DNA from: an uncultured Alistipes sp.
GTDB lineage: Bacteria; Bacteroidota; Bacteroidia; Bacteroidales; Rikenellaceae
Assembly (NCBI GenBank): GCA_949283205.1
Contig: CASDSD010000017.1
Coordinates: 1 to 62,390 of the forward strand
Direction of reading: 5' to 3'
DNA length: 62,390 bases
Shown here: positions 32,263 through 42,690 of the stretch, piece after piece
How the letters are laid out: the number at the start of each line of letters is the position of its first letter
Numbering within the stretch: position 1 is the first letter of the stretch
Translations under genes and position numbers: made by a program
The notes under the pieces: generated by a model
Database searches by the model: none
Told to the model about the DNA's origin: nothing
What the model saw: only the letters and a program-made list of their open reading frames with translations

Positions 32263-34731
32263 TTACAGGCCGCGGTCCGAGAGCATCTTGATGAAGTATC
32301 CGCCCACGACCGAACGCGCCTGGAAACCCACGTGCGTCGTGCTGTCGGTGTTGTACCAGTCGCTCATCGGGATGCGGTCGGTGGTCTCGTTCATGAAGTC
32401 GTACATCGGGGCGATGAACTTCTCGAAGGTGGCCCTGTCGGGCGACATGGTCGCCGTCCATACGATCCAGTCCGACTTGGTGTAGTTGCGGCGGCAGTCC
32501 AGCGGCAGTCCGTAGCGGTTCTGCCTGGTGAGGTAGTAGGCGATCTCGGTGGGGGCGATGTCGTCGTCGAAGACGTTGTATCCGAGCATCTTGTCCCACA
32601 CGAGGTTGTACTTCTGGCTCCATGTGTCGCCCTCGTCGAAGGTCAGGCGGTAGTGGTCGCCCGCCGTCGCCATCTTCTTCCATGCGGCGGCCATGTCGCG
32701 GGCGGCATTGGTGTACTTCTCCGCCACGTCGGCCTTGCCCGCCATGCGCGCCATGTCGCCGTAGGCGGCAACACCCACGATGGCCTTGATCGAGAGGTTG
32801 GCATTGCGTGCCCAGTGGCCGGCGAAGTCGTCCGTGCAGAGCTGGTTGGCGGGGTCGAGACCGTTCTCCACCAGGTATTCGGCCCATGCGGTGAGTGCGT
32901 CCCAGTGTTTGAGGGCATAGCCGGCGCTCCCTTCCGTCTTGCAGATGGCGCCGGTGAGGATGAGCATGTTGCCGCTCTCCTCGACGGGCATGTCGCCGCC
33001 GTAGGTCTGGCCGTTTGCCAGGGGATATGTACCTATGTCATGCGCGGGGAAGGGCTTCGTCCACTTGCCGCTCTCGGTGTAGTAGAAGATGAAGTTGAGA
33101 AGGGCCTTCGCCAGCTCGGGGTTGTAGTAGAGGAAGAGCGGCGCCGAGGGGTAGGTGACGTCGACCGTGCCGATCGAGCCGTTGCTGAAGTTCTCCTTCG
33201 AGAGCCATGCCAGCTCACCCTGCGGCGTCTCGATGAGCTTGTGCGCGGCGATGGCCTGGCGGTATGCCAGGGCGCAGAGTTCGGCATACTGCTTTCCGCC
33301 GGCTGCGGCGGCATCCTTCATGAGCTGTGCGTCGAATGCGGCGCAGCGCTTCATGAGCGACTTGTACTCCTTGGCGGCGGCGGCGAACTGCTCCTCGATC
33401 GAGCTGTTGCCGTTGCGGTTCCAGTAGGGGCGCATGTTCTCGCCGAAGTACTGTATCGAGTAGATGTCGTCGTATCCCAGCATGATGTATCCCGAGGCTC
33501 CCTTTGCGTCCACGGAGCCCAGGGGTGCGGTGATTGCCATGCGGTCGCCCTCGCTGCGGCCCTCGACGGTGCCGCGGTCGGCGAACTCGCGGCGCATGGC
33601 CACGGCGTTGCCCACAGAGCTGCGCGAAGAGGCCTTGTCGGCCGCCATGTAGAAGTATCCCCAGTCGATGCGCACGTCGTCGCCCTTGCGGCCCAGGATC
33701 TTCTGCTCTACGGTGCCGCTCTTGACGTAGTTGAAGCGGGCATCGTCATAGCGCTCGCTCACGCATGCCTGTCCGGAGCCGTTGCGCGCCCAGTCGGGAG
33801 ATGCCTCGAAGTAGATCTGCACGTCGTGCTGCGCGCCGTCGTTCGACGCCACGTCGTAGGTGATGTAGTTCACGGGGCGCGACACGAGATCGAGGTTGTC
33901 GAGCAGCAGCGGCGCCGTGAAGCGCAGCGTGAGGTCTACGCCTCCGCAGGTGAAGGTATATACGGTGCTTGTGGCCTGCACGTCGGCCGAGGTCTGCTCG
34001 GCCGTCGCGGTCATCACCTGCGAGTTGTTGTCGCGGCGGTAGAGCCCGACATCCACCAGGGCGCCTCCCGTGCGGTTGTTGCAGTGCGCCGCCAGCACGA
34101 TACGGCCGTCGGCGGCCGTCGCGGCCAGCTCGGCCGGGATCTCCACCCAGCGGTCCTTCTTCCACTCGTAGGGCGTGGCGACGATCTGCTCCCCGTTGAA
34201 ATAGAGTTCGAAGGTGTCGTCATGCGAATACTTCACGAAGAGTGTGCCGCCGGCCAGCTGCGCGGGGTCGATCTCGATGGTGCGGCGCACCCAGATGTCC
34301 TTTGTGGGCCAGAGCGTCTGGACGTTGGTCTCCTCGGGCGTGCCGAAAGCGGCCGTGCCGCTCTTCCATGCCCTGTCGTCGAAGTCGCGCTGCTCCCACC
34401 CGGCGCGGGGCGTGTCGAAGATGTACCGGCCCTGCCACGTCTGCTCGTACGAGATCGGGGCCAGCGGCTCCATGGGTATCTCCTCGGCTCCCATGAAGCG
34501 GTAGAGCGTGCCGTCTACGCGCAGCGTACCCATCAGTGGGAAGTCGCGTCCGGTCCAATGCTTCACCTGGCTGTCGTAGAGACGGTCTGTCGTGGACCAG
34601 GCGCTGGTGTAGGGGTCGATGGTGATGAGCGGATAGGCCGGAGCCCGCAGCTCGTTTTTCACGGCCTCGGGCGCGGAGCACGAGGCCAAGAGCGCCGCTG
34701 CAGCGGCTGCCATGAATGTCTTTGCGGTCAT
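32263..34731 (-). CDS. GtaA-like glutaminase-family lipoprotein (DUF4965/DUF5127/DUF1793)
   Basis: The 822-residue lipoprotein (lipobox LLASC) is of the multi-domain family labelled glutaminase A-like in Bacteroidetes and fungi. An N-terminal DUF4964/GH2-like beta-sandwich begins at APAYPLITIDPYTSAWSTTD, followed by a galactose-binding-like region, a DUF5127-like domain (SVDAKGASGYIMLGYDDIY) and an (alpha/alpha)6 barrel with AYGDMARMAGKADVAEKYTN. The fungal members have glutaminase activity, but bacterial relatives are uncharacterised and a glycosidase function is possible. The start at 34731 is supported by the promoter ending at 34776, which rules out the longer frame beginning at 34806. 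Confidence 0.8.
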   Translation of the reverse strand: MTAKTFMAAAAAALLASCSAPEAVKNELRAPAYPLITIDPYTSAWSTTDRLYDSQVKHWTGRDFPLMGTLRVDGTLYRFMGAEEIPMEPLAPISYEQTWQGRYIFDTPRAGWEQRDFDDRAWKSGTAAFGTPEETNVQTLWPTKDIWVRRTIEIDPAQLAGGTLFVKYSHDDTFELYFNGEQIVATPYEWKKDRWVEIPAELAATAADGRIVLAAHCNNRTGGALVDVGLYRRDNNSQVMTATAEQTSADVQATSTVYTFTCGGVDLTLRFTAPLLLDNLDLVSRPVNYITYDVASNDGAQHDVQIYFEASPDWARNGSGQACVSERYDDARFNYVKSGTVEQKILGRKGDDVRIDWGYFYMAADKASSRSSVGNAVAMRREFADRGTVEGRSEGDRMAITAPLGSVDAKGASGYIMLGYDDIYSIQYFGENMRPYWNRNGNSSIEEQFAAAAKEYKSLMKRCAAFDAQLMKDAAAAGGKQYAELCALAYRQAIAAHKLIETPQGELAWLSKENFSNGSIGTVDVTYPSAPLFLYYNPELAKALLNFIFYYTESGKWTKPFPAHDIGTYPLANGQTYGGDMPVEESGNMLILTGAICKTEGSAGYALKHWDALTAWAEYLVENGLDPANQLCTDDFAGHWARNANLSIKAIVGVAAYGDMARMAGKADVAEKYTNAARDMAAAWKKMATAGDHYRLTFDEGDTWSQKYNLVWDKMLGYNVFDDDIAPTEIAYYLTRQNRYGLPLDCRRNYTKSDWIVWTATMSPDRATFEKFIAPMYDFMNETTDRIPMSDWYNTDSTTHVGFQARSVVGGYFIKMLSDRGL

Positions 34732-34775
34732 AGTATGATGTATGTGTTTTTTGATTTGTGCAGGCTTTGTACGGA

Positions 34776-34807
34776 CAAAGATACGAAAAGGTGAGGGCAG
34801 AGACAAA
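34776..34807 (-). promoter_or_regulatory. Promoter of the GtaA-like gene
   Basis: On the minus strand TTTG (34807-34804), a 20-base spacer and TATCTTTG (34783-34776) fit the Bacteroidetes consensus exactly. It leaves a leader of about 38 bases before the start codon. Confidence 0.8.
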
Positions 34808-35345
34808 TCGAAAATGGAATTTTCGGTATTTGGCCGTGCCGGGGCGGCGCCTGTTTATAATAGGTATTGAAATATCAGGGGGCGGACAAATGAAATATCC
34901 GCGGCGGAACGGACTACATGCCGGCATAACGGAGGGGCGTTCCGGAATATTGCCCATGGTGCGGGGGAGGGGCATGACAAATCTGCATAAATATGCAAAT
35001 ACGCAGGTCCCTGCATGTGGCTGCCGGAGGATCGCCGGACGATCTCTTTTGCGGTTATCGTTCGGAGCCACGGCACTGTGGCCCGTCGTGACGGCTGTAT
35101 GCGACGCGATGCCGGCCGATGTGTGCAATATGCAAATTTATGATGATAAAAGTATATACCGTAAAATATTGCGCCGGGAATAGCAATTTATTGTCGAAAG
35201 GCATAAGTGCAAACAATCAATACATAAAATTTTTAGGAACGAACGATAGACAGAACGGATCACCGCGACGGATATCGTCTGGTGTCTCGTTGTGCGGATC
35301 CGTGGCAATCGTTTTTTTGCAACGTAAGAAGAAGGTATTTTCACC
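34808..35345. other. Divergent intergenic region before the SusCD locus
   Basis: No credible gene. It becomes AT-rich toward the susC-like gene. AATATGCAAAT occurs twice (34990-35000 and 35127-35137), possible regulator sites. No TAnnTTTG box is clear in the last 200 bases, so the locus probably uses a non-standard promoter or an ECF sigma factor. No regulator gene is adjacent. Confidence 0.4.
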
Positions 35346-38291
35346 ATGCAAAAAACCAGATCTCTATTGATGAACATCGCGCTGTTGATGTTCGCGCTGC
35401 CTGCGTTGGCGCAGAGCGGCGGGACTGTCACGGTGAGCGGTGTCGTAACCTCCGCGGAGGACAAGCAGCCTCTCGTCGGGGTACATGTGATTGCGGGCGA
35501 CAACAGCGGTGTGAGTACGCTCATCGACGGCACCTACTCCGTAGAGGTGAAGGCCGGTGACGTGCTGACCTACTATTATGTCGGTTACGAGGTTGTCGAG
35601 TACACCGTACCCCAGGGGGCCGCAGCAGTAAAACACAATGTCGAGCTGAAGCCCGAGACGCAATCTCTCGAGGATGTCGTAGTGATAGCCTACGGCGTGC
35701 GCAAGAAGGGCACCATTGCCGGGTCGGTCTCGACGGTCAAGGCCGAGAAGATCGAGAACACCCCCACGGCGGCGTTCGACCAGGCGCTGCAGGGACAGGT
35801 CCCCGGACTGACGGTCCTCTCGAGCTCGGGCGAGCCGAGCGTCGCGGCGACGCTCAGCATCCGAGGCACCAACTCTATCAACTCGGGCACGGCCCCGCTC
35901 TACATTCTCGACGGCGCCGCGATCTCGAGTGCGGACTTCAACGCCATCAACCCCGCCGATATCGAGTCGATCTCGGTGCTGAAGGACGCCTCGTCGACAT
36001 CCATCTACGGAGCGCGTGCCGCAAACGGCGTGGTCGTCATCACGACCAAACGCGGACAGATGGCTTCGAAGCCGACGATATCGTACCGCATGCAGCTGGG
36101 ATTCTCGCAGCTGGCACAGGGCAACTGGGACCTGATGAATACCGCCGAGCGTATCCAGTACGAGAAGGAGATCGGCCTCACCTCGGGCAAGAACTACGAC
36201 CTGCTGAGCAAGACTGACGTCAGCTGGCTCGATGCCGTATATAACAATGCGGCGCTGTTGCAGAACTACGAACTGTCTGTTTCTGGCGCCAGCGAGCGCA
36301 CCAACTATTACATCTCGGGCGGCTACTACAACCAGGACGGTATCGCCGTAGGGTCGTACTTCGACCGCTATTCGCTGCGTGCCAACATCGAGCAGCGTGC
36401 CGCCGACTGGCTCAAGGTGGGTACCAACACCATGCTCAACTACCAGGGCATAGAGCAGGCCGACGAGGGATCGTATACGCTGGTGACGCCCATCTCGGCC
36501 GCACGCTTCATGCTCCCGTACTGGAACCCCTACAATCCCGACGGGTCGCTCGCCTCGATCGACGACGGCACCTGGAAGGGCGACGGCCAGAACCCGCTCG
36601 AGTGGCTCGAGAAGAACCGCCGCGAATACAAGAAATACAAGCTGGTATCGAACCTCTTCGCCGAGGCTACCCCCATCGAGGGCCTGACGATACGCTCGCA
36701 GTTCACCATCGACTACTCGCACATGACGGGCTTCGGTTCGTCGACGCCGAGCTACGGGCCCAACCTGGGCGAGGGCAGCGCACAGCGCATATCGACCGAC
36801 GGCATGTCGCTCTCGGTGACCAATACGGTGAACTACCAGTTCCGCAAGGGGGCCAAGCACTCGTTCAACTTCCTCGTGGGACAGGAGGGCGTGGACTACC
36901 ACTACGAGGACTTCTCGATCCTGACCGAGGGGCAGAACAACGACCGTCTGGTCAACATCTCGACCGGCACGCGCGCCTCGTCATGGAGCGATACCACCGA
37001 TGACGACTACGCCTACCTGTCGTTCTTCGGCCGCGGCGAGTACAACTACGACAACCGCTACTATGCCGACTTCTCGATACGTACCGACGCTTCGTCGCGT
37101 TTCGGCGCCGACCGCCGCTGGGCGGGCTTCTGGTCGGTGAGCTTCATGTGGAACCTGCGGCAGGAGCGCTTCATGGACAACGCCAGCCGCTGGCTCACGA
37201 ATGCGCAGATCGCCGTCAGCACCGGTACTTCGGGTAACTCGTCGATACCCAACTACGAGCACCTCGCACTGGTATCGGGCGGCTCGGACTACTACGGCGA
37301 TGCGGGCATCGCACCCTCGCAGCCGGGCAGCGACAACCTCGGATGGGAGAAGCTCTGGACGACGAACCTCGCCTTCCACCTCGGATTCTGGAACCGCCTG
37401 AACGTAGACCTCGAATTCTACAACAAGCGTACCTCGGACATGCTGATGCTCGTGCCCGAACCCTATGCCAACAAGGGCTACGGCTACCGCTGGGACAACA
37501 TCGGCGTGATGGTCAACCGCGGCGTCGAGCTCAACGTCACGGGCACGATATTGTCGACCAAGGATTTCATGTGGTCGGTAAACGCCAACGTGTCGTATAA
37601 CCGCAACCGTATCCTGGAGCTCTACAACGGCGTGCAGGAGTACGAGATGTCGCAGACCTCGATGAAACTCGTCGTGGGCCACGACTCGGGCGAGTTCTAC
37701 ATCAACCGTTTTGCCGGCGTCAATCCCGTCAACGGCGACGCCCTGTGGTATACGAAGGACGGCGAGCTGACGAACGAGATGCGCGACGAGGACAAGGTGC
37801 TCGTCGGCAAGAGCATGACGGCGCCGTGGATCGGCGGTTTCGGCACCAACATCTCGTGGAAGGGTCTGGCGCTGTCGGCGCAGTTCTCGTGGGTGGCCGA
37901 CCGCTGGATGATAAACAACGACCGCTACTTCGACGAGTCGAACGGCCGCTACAGCTCGTACAACCAGTCGCGGCGTCTGCTCGACCGCTGGAAGGAGCCC
38001 GGCGACATCACCGACATTCCGCGCCACGGCGTATATACCGAGTTCGACGACCGTCTTCTGGAGGATGCCTCGTTCCTGCGCCTGAAGAATATCATGCTCA
38101 GCTACAGCCTGCCGTCGGAGCTGCTGCGCCGCAGCCGCTTCATCAGCGGCGTGCGCATCTATGCCCAGGCGCAGAACCTGTTTACCATAACGGGCTTCTC
38201 GGGTCTCGACCCCGAGGGCGTGGGCAACATGTACCAGGCGCAGTACCCCATGTCGCGCCAATTTACTTTCGGCCTCGATCTTATGTTCTAA
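35346..38291 (+). CDS. SusC/RagA-type TonB-linked outer-membrane transporter
   Basis: The 981-residue protein has a signal peptide (MNIALLMFALPALAQ). An N-terminal carboxypeptidase-D-like extension runs from VTVSGVVTSAEDKQPLVGVH to TYYYVGYEVVEYTV. The plug domain carries DVVVIAYGVRKKGTIAGSVS, AFDQALQGQVPGLTV, IRGTNSINSGTAPLYILDG and VLKDASSTSIYGARAANGVV, the SusC/RagA signature. A 22-strand barrel follows. It imports ligands delivered by the SusD partner, which follows 4 bases later. It may take oligosaccharides or peptides, like RagA. The protease and LRR neighbours and the lack of glycosidases favour peptides, which is inference. Confidence 0.95.
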   Translation: MQKTRSLLMNIALLMFALPALAQSGGTVTVSGVVTSAEDKQPLVGVHVIAGDNSGVSTLIDGTYSVEVKAGDVLTYYYVGYEVVEYTVPQGAAAVKHNVELKPETQSLEDVVVIAYGVRKKGTIAGSVSTVKAEKIENTPTAAFDQALQGQVPGLTVLSSSGEPSVAATLSIRGTNSINSGTAPLYILDGAAISSADFNAINPADIESISVLKDASSTSIYGARAANGVVVITTKRGQMASKPTISYRMQLGFSQLAQGNWDLMNTAERIQYEKEIGLTSGKNYDLLSKTDVSWLDAVYNNAALLQNYELSVSGASERTNYYISGGYYNQDGIAVGSYFDRYSLRANIEQRAADWLKVGTNTMLNYQGIEQADEGSYTLVTPISAARFMLPYWNPYNPDGSLASIDDGTWKGDGQNPLEWLEKNRREYKKYKLVSNLFAEATPIEGLTIRSQFTIDYSHMTGFGSSTPSYGPNLGEGSAQRISTDGMSLSVTNTVNYQFRKGAKHSFNFLVGQEGVDYHYEDFSILTEGQNNDRLVNISTGTRASSWSDTTDDDYAYLSFFGRGEYNYDNRYYADFSIRTDASSRFGADRRWAGFWSVSFMWNLRQERFMDNASRWLTNAQIAVSTGTSGNSSIPNYEHLALVSGGSDYYGDAGIAPSQPGSDNLGWEKLWTTNLAFHLGFWNRLNVDLEFYNKRTSDMLMLVPEPYANKGYGYRWDNIGVMVNRGVELNVTGTILSTKDFMWSVNANVSYNRNRILELYNGVQEYEMSQTSMKLVVGHDSGEFYINRFAGVNPVNGDALWYTKDGELTNEMRDEDKVLVGKSMTAPWIGGFGTNISWKGLALSAQFSWVADRWMINNDRYFDESNGRYSSYNQSRRLLDRWKEPGDITDIPRHGVYTEFDDRLLEDASFLRLKNIMLSYSLPSELLRRSRFISGVRIYAQAQNLFTITGFSGLDPEGVGNMYQAQYPMSRQFTFGLDLMF

Positions 38292-38295
38292 ACGT

Positions 38296-39819
38296 ATGAG
38301 AATGACTATGTTAAGAAATATAAAGTACTATCTTGCGGCCCTTCTGCTGATAGCGGGGCCCACCTCGTGCCTCGAAAAGTTGCCCGAGTCGGCCATCCCC
38401 GAGGGAGAGGCCATGCAGACCTACAGCGATGCCGAGCAGGTGGTTACGGGCATCTACGCCGGCCTGAAGAGCAGTGCGCTCTTCAGCGGCTCGCTCACCG
38501 TCATGCCCGACATACAGGCCGATCTGGTATATGCCGTGGAGAACTTCACCAATGTCTACGGCAGCATCTGGCAGTGGGACATCCTCTCGACGGACAGCGA
38601 CGTGGAGGCGGTCTATGCCGGACTCTACACCATCATCGCGCGCTGCAACTTCTATCTCGACAATATAGAAGCCGTGATGTCGCAGGAGACCGATGTCGCG
38701 AAGCTCGACAACCTCGAGATGTATACGGGCGAGGTATATACGGTCCGCGCGCTCTGCTACTCGAAGCTGCTGGAGTGCTTCTGCAAGGCCTACGATCCCG
38801 CCACGGCGGAGAACGAACTGGGCGTGGTGCTGCGTACGAAGTACAGCGAGCCCGAACCCATGAAGCGCGCCTCGCTCAAGGATTCCTACGCGCTTGTCAT
38901 ATCCGACCTGGAGCAGGCGGAGGAGCGCCTGGACAACGACTATGACCAGTACAACTCGATCTATGCCACGGCAGCGGCGGCACAGGCGCTGCATGCGCGC
39001 GTGGCGCTCTACATGCAGGACTGGCAGACGGCCATCGACTATGCCACGATGCTTATCGACAACGACGCCTTCGAGCTGGCCGACGGTACGGTGAGCTACT
39101 CGTCGACGGATACCTATCTGACTTACATGTGGAACTACGACTCGAGCTTCGAGATCATCTGGGAGCTGGGTTTCACGACCACCTCGTACGGCGGCGCCCT
39201 GGGCCAGGTGTTCCTCAATGCCGACCGCGACTACATGTATACCTATCCCGACTATGTTCCGGCGCAGTGGGTGCTGGACGCATACTCGGACAGCGACCTG
39301 CGGTACGAGGCCTACTTCTCGACCTACACCACGGGATATGCCAACGGCCTGACGTGGCCCCTGCTGATAAAGTATTTCGGCAACCGCAACCTCATCTCGG
39401 CGGCCAACATGTACATGTACTCGATGCCCAAGCTGTTCCGTCTCTCGGAGCAGTACCTGATCCGCGCCGAGGCGTACTGCAACCTGCCCACGCCCAACTA
39501 TTCGGCCGCGAGCAAGGACCTGACGGAGCTGCGCGCCAAGCGTTACAGCGGCGGTGCCGGCGCCCTGACGGTAGGCAGCGGCAACTGGCTCGAGACGATC
39601 TCGGAGGAGCGCATGCGCGAACTCTACATGGAGGGCTTCCGTCTGAACGACCTCAAGCGCTGGCATATGGGCTTCGAGCGTACGCCCCAGACCAACTCCC
39701 TGTCGGAGGGCAGCTCGCTCAAGATCGAGGCCGACGACCCGCGCTTCGTATGGCCCATCCCGCGCCACGAACTCGAGGCCCCGGGATCGGAGGTCGAACC
39801 CAATGAAAGCAATAAATAA
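38296..39819 (+). CDS. SusD/RagB-type nutrient-binding surface lipoprotein
   Basis: The 507-residue lipoprotein has lipobox GPTSC (followed by Leu-Glu-Lys-Leu). The SusD fold is shown by the TPR-like helical region (YAGLYTIIARCNFYLDNIE, VRALCYSKLLECFCKAYDP), the loop near ELGVVLRTKYSEPEP, LIRAEAYCNL and the closing ERMRELYMEGFRLNDLKRWH. It covers the SusC transporter as a lid and binds the ligand. ATG codons at 38296 and 38305 both suit the signal peptide. Confidence 0.95.
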   Translation: MRMTMLRNIKYYLAALLLIAGPTSCLEKLPESAIPEGEAMQTYSDAEQVVTGIYAGLKSSALFSGSLTVMPDIQADLVYAVENFTNVYGSIWQWDILSTDSDVEAVYAGLYTIIARCNFYLDNIEAVMSQETDVAKLDNLEMYTGEVYTVRALCYSKLLECFCKAYDPATAENELGVVLRTKYSEPEPMKRASLKDSYALVISDLEQAEERLDNDYDQYNSIYATAAAAQALHARVALYMQDWQTAIDYATMLIDNDAFELADGTVSYSSTDTYLTYMWNYDSSFEIIWELGFTTTSYGGALGQVFLNADRDYMYTYPDYVPAQWVLDAYSDSDLRYEAYFSTYTTGYANGLTWPLLIKYFGNRNLISAANMYMYSMPKLFRLSEQYLIRAEAYCNLPTPNYSAASKDLTELRAKRYSGGAGALTVGSGNWLETISEERMRELYMEGFRLNDLKRWHMGFERTPQTNSLSEGSSLKIEADDPRFVWPIPRHELEAPGSEVEPNESNK

Positions 39820-39846
39820 CGAAATAGCGACAAACAGATACGAACC

Positions 39847-40797
39847 ATGAGACGAATTACCGCATTGTTGTTTGCGACCCTGTCGGCGGGCCTTCTCGCC
39901 GTGGGTTGCGACTCGGGTAAAACGACCTACTCGGATGCCGAATACATCATGTTTACCGATACGCTGTCGACGAACATGGTGTTCCCCGACGAGGAGTATT
40001 TCCCCGTTCCCATAGCGTCGACGGTGGCGTGCGACTACGACCGCACCATCGGTGTGGAGGTTGTGGACCGCGGCAGCACCGCCATCGAGGGCTACCACTA
40101 CCGCCTGCGCTCGAATACGGTCACCATCAAGGCGGGCGAGCGCACCGCCAACGTGGAGGTCGCCGGCATATACGACCATATCGAGGCTACGGACTCCCTG
40201 GGCTTCACGCTCAAGCTGGTGATGCCGGAGCAGGTGACGTGGAACGACCTCTATAAGGACTACGACAAGACGGATGTAGTGTTATACAAGGGCTGCCACT
40301 GCGAGGACGACACCTTTACGGGGTGGTGCGTTGTGACCTCGATGCTGCTCTACAGCTATCCGAGCGCACTGGATACGAGCTACCAGCGTCTGATCCTCAC
40401 GGAGAAGCACCCCACGGAGCCCAACACCATCATCCTGCACGATTTCCTCTACGACGGCTATGACGTCACCATGCGCCTGAACACGGAGGATCCGTCGGAT
40501 CCCGTGGTCGAGATGGACGAGGACCAGGTGCTGAGCGACGAACAGACGGTCTTCGGCCAGATCAACGCCGACGACAAGATTCTGGGTACGGTGAGCCCCA
40601 ACTACTACTCGTACTACAATACCTGCCAGCGTTTTGCCGCCATATGGCTATACGTGTACCTGCAGGATGTGGGCCAGGAGGTCGGCACCGTGGGCGATTT
40701 CTACAATATACTGGAGTGGGTGTCATTCGAGGAGGCCGTGCGTCTGAAGGCCGAGGAGAACATGTCGGGCGCCCGCGATCCGCGCGACTATATGTGA
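39847..40797 (+). CDS. DUF4984-like surface lipoprotein
   Basis: The 316-residue lipoprotein has lipobox LAVGC followed by Asp-Ser. An N-terminal Calx-beta-like segment (STAIEGYHYRLRSNTVTIKA, DSLGFTLKLVMPEQVTWND) is joined to a C-terminal domain with GCHCEDDTFTGWCVVTSMLL and ILHDFLYDGYDVTMRLNTED, which resembles the DUF4843/DUF4984 families found next to SusCD pairs. It is probably surface exposed and ligand-binding, like SusE or SusF. The exact family name is less certain than the type. Confidence 0.7.
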   Translation: MRRITALLFATLSAGLLAVGCDSGKTTYSDAEYIMFTDTLSTNMVFPDEEYFPVPIASTVACDYDRTIGVEVVDRGSTAIEGYHYRLRSNTVTIKAGERTANVEVAGIYDHIEATDSLGFTLKLVMPEQVTWNDLYKDYDKTDVVLYKGCHCEDDTFTGWCVVTSMLLYSYPSALDTSYQRLILTEKHPTEPNTIILHDFLYDGYDVTMRLNTEDPSDPVVEMDEDQVLSDEQTVFGQINADDKILGTVSPNYYSYYNTCQRFAAIWLYVYLQDVGQEVGTVGDFYNILEWVSFEEAVRLKAEENMSGARDPRDYM

Positions 40798-40884
40798 TAT
40801 AAATAAATATATAATGCAGAGAAAAAGTACAAACCCCATTCTCTTTAATTATAGTATTTAAGTACAACCAAAAAACAATGCCTT

Positions 40885-42574
40885 ATGAAATCAATCTTAC
40901 AATGGGCTTCGATTCTGTTGGCAGGAGCCGCAATGTTGTTTACCTCGTGTAAGTCTGAAGATGAGGTGGTATTGCCGATCTTTCCCGATATGGTGATGGG
41001 AAGCATCCCTGTCGGCGAGACTACATGTGATATTACGTTTACGCCCAACCTCGATTGGACGGTAAGCATTCCTACCGACAGCGAGACGGCACAGTGGTTC
41101 GATCTGCTGGATGGCGACATGGCCGTTAGCTCGATCTCGGGCAAGGCCAGCACCACTCCTGTAACCGTTACCGTCGTTACGTCGGATCAGGAGCTCTTCG
41201 ATATGACCCCCGTATGCGAGGTGTCGCTCACGATGGGCGGCGAGACGAGGGTTATCGCTACCATTACTCGAAGCTCGTCACTCCGTACGTTCGACCTCTA
41301 TGCATCGGTGTATGACGAGGCCGAGGACGACTTCATCATGCCGTTCGAGTATTCGGAGACGGCGCTGGAGAAGTACAGCGGCGAGGATGTCCCCGAAACG
41401 GCTCCCGAAGGCGCCACGGCGCTGCGCTGGCCCATACGCGTCGGCGGTTACATGCAGGTATTCAAGACCACGAGCAACTTCGAGTGGCTGGCTTCGGCCC
41501 CCCTCATGGATCGAGCTGACGCAGACGGCGATCGAGGGTGAGGACGGCGCATACCAGGTTATGGTAAACGGCCTGTTCACCGAGGAGAACATCGATGGCG
41601 GCGTCGGCATCATCGACTTCTACGATGCGAACATAGACAAGGACGAGGATCCGGGCAACAACGCACACAACAGGTATTGCGTGACGATGCCTGCGTTCCG
41701 CGATCTGGTAAGACACAAGCAGGCCAATGCGGTCTTCTCATTCAACGCCGACGGACAGTATGTTTCGAGCACCGACGGCGGCACTGCCGAGAGCGCCGTA
41801 TCGAGCGTGTCGAGTACGGCCGGCATGAAGTTCTTCGTGATCGTTCCCGACGGTTATGGCGGTTACTATGCAGCCAAGGAGATGACCAACTGGGTAACCG
41901 TTACGGATACGTGGGATGAGAATGGCGAGATCTTCCAGAGCCACGACTACACCATCACCGTTGCGCCCAACGCGATGGCGGCTCGTACCGCCGTGCTGAT
42001 AGCGCTGCCGCAGACGCTGGCCGCCGGGATCGACGAGAACGGCGACCTGGAGGGACAGCTGCTCAAGGACGACAACAGCTTCGACCTGAAGGACGAGTAC
42101 AAGCCCTATGTGTTCGCTACGGTCGAGCAGGAGCAGGCCGGCAGCTCGGGTGACGGCGGTTTCGAGCTCTCATACTCTGCGGATGCCGAGTGGTATCTCA
42201 ACAGCGGTTTCTTCTCGCTGGAGGATCTTACGGCCGTTGATCCCGAATCGGATCCCGATGTAGCCGAATACGCCGGCGAGATCGAGATGGGAGGCAAGCT
42301 CTACCGTCTGACCTACAACAACCCGAGCATGAGCGAGGGTTCGCTTATGCTGAACATCAGCGGCGATTACAAGATGTCGATGGTTTACCCCATGGGCAAC
42401 GAATGGCTTGTCTTCTACGATGCCGCGTCGGGTATGGTCGATACGGGCTATTGCGTCATAGGAATGTCGGGCGAGGATCTGTCGTCTGGCGAGAAGGGCA
42501 GCAAGGGCTCGATCGCATTGTACGATTCGAACTTCCAGGTGGTTGCACGTATCATTTGCGTGCGCAACTACTAA
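40885..42574 (+). pseudogene. Frameshifted BACON-like surface lipoprotein
   Basis: A lipoprotein start (lipobox LFTSC, then Lys-Ser-Glu-Asp-Glu, a surface-export signal) opens a frame ending early at 41541. A second frame continues the protein to 42574. The break is at a run of six C (41498-41503). Dropping one C joins LASAP to SWIELTQTAIEGE and gives one continuous protein of about 560 residues. The N-terminal part has a BACON-like repeat (CDITFTPNLDWTVSIPTDSE), and the later part has beta-rich domains. Either a genuine frameshift, a phase-variable tract, or a sequencing error in the homopolymer is possible. The part after the break keeps normal codon use, so any loss is recent. Confidence 0.7.
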
Positions 42575-42615
42575 TATGACGGGGTGCCGGCCCCGGCCGG
42601 TGTCCGGATGATTTG

Positions 42616-42649
42616 CGGTGCCCCGTTGAATGGGGCGGGGCGCCGTTTT
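42616..42649 (+). terminator. Attenuator-like hairpin inside the locus
   Basis: CGGTGCCCC pairs with GGGGCGCCG (9 bp, 12-base loop), followed by TTTT. It lies between the frameshifted gene and the LRR gene at 42691. As no new promoter is obvious in the 41 bases after it, partial read-through is likely. Confidence 0.65.
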
Positions 42650-42690
42650 CATTAAACTATAATTAAAGAGTTTTCAAGACAAGGTTTTTT

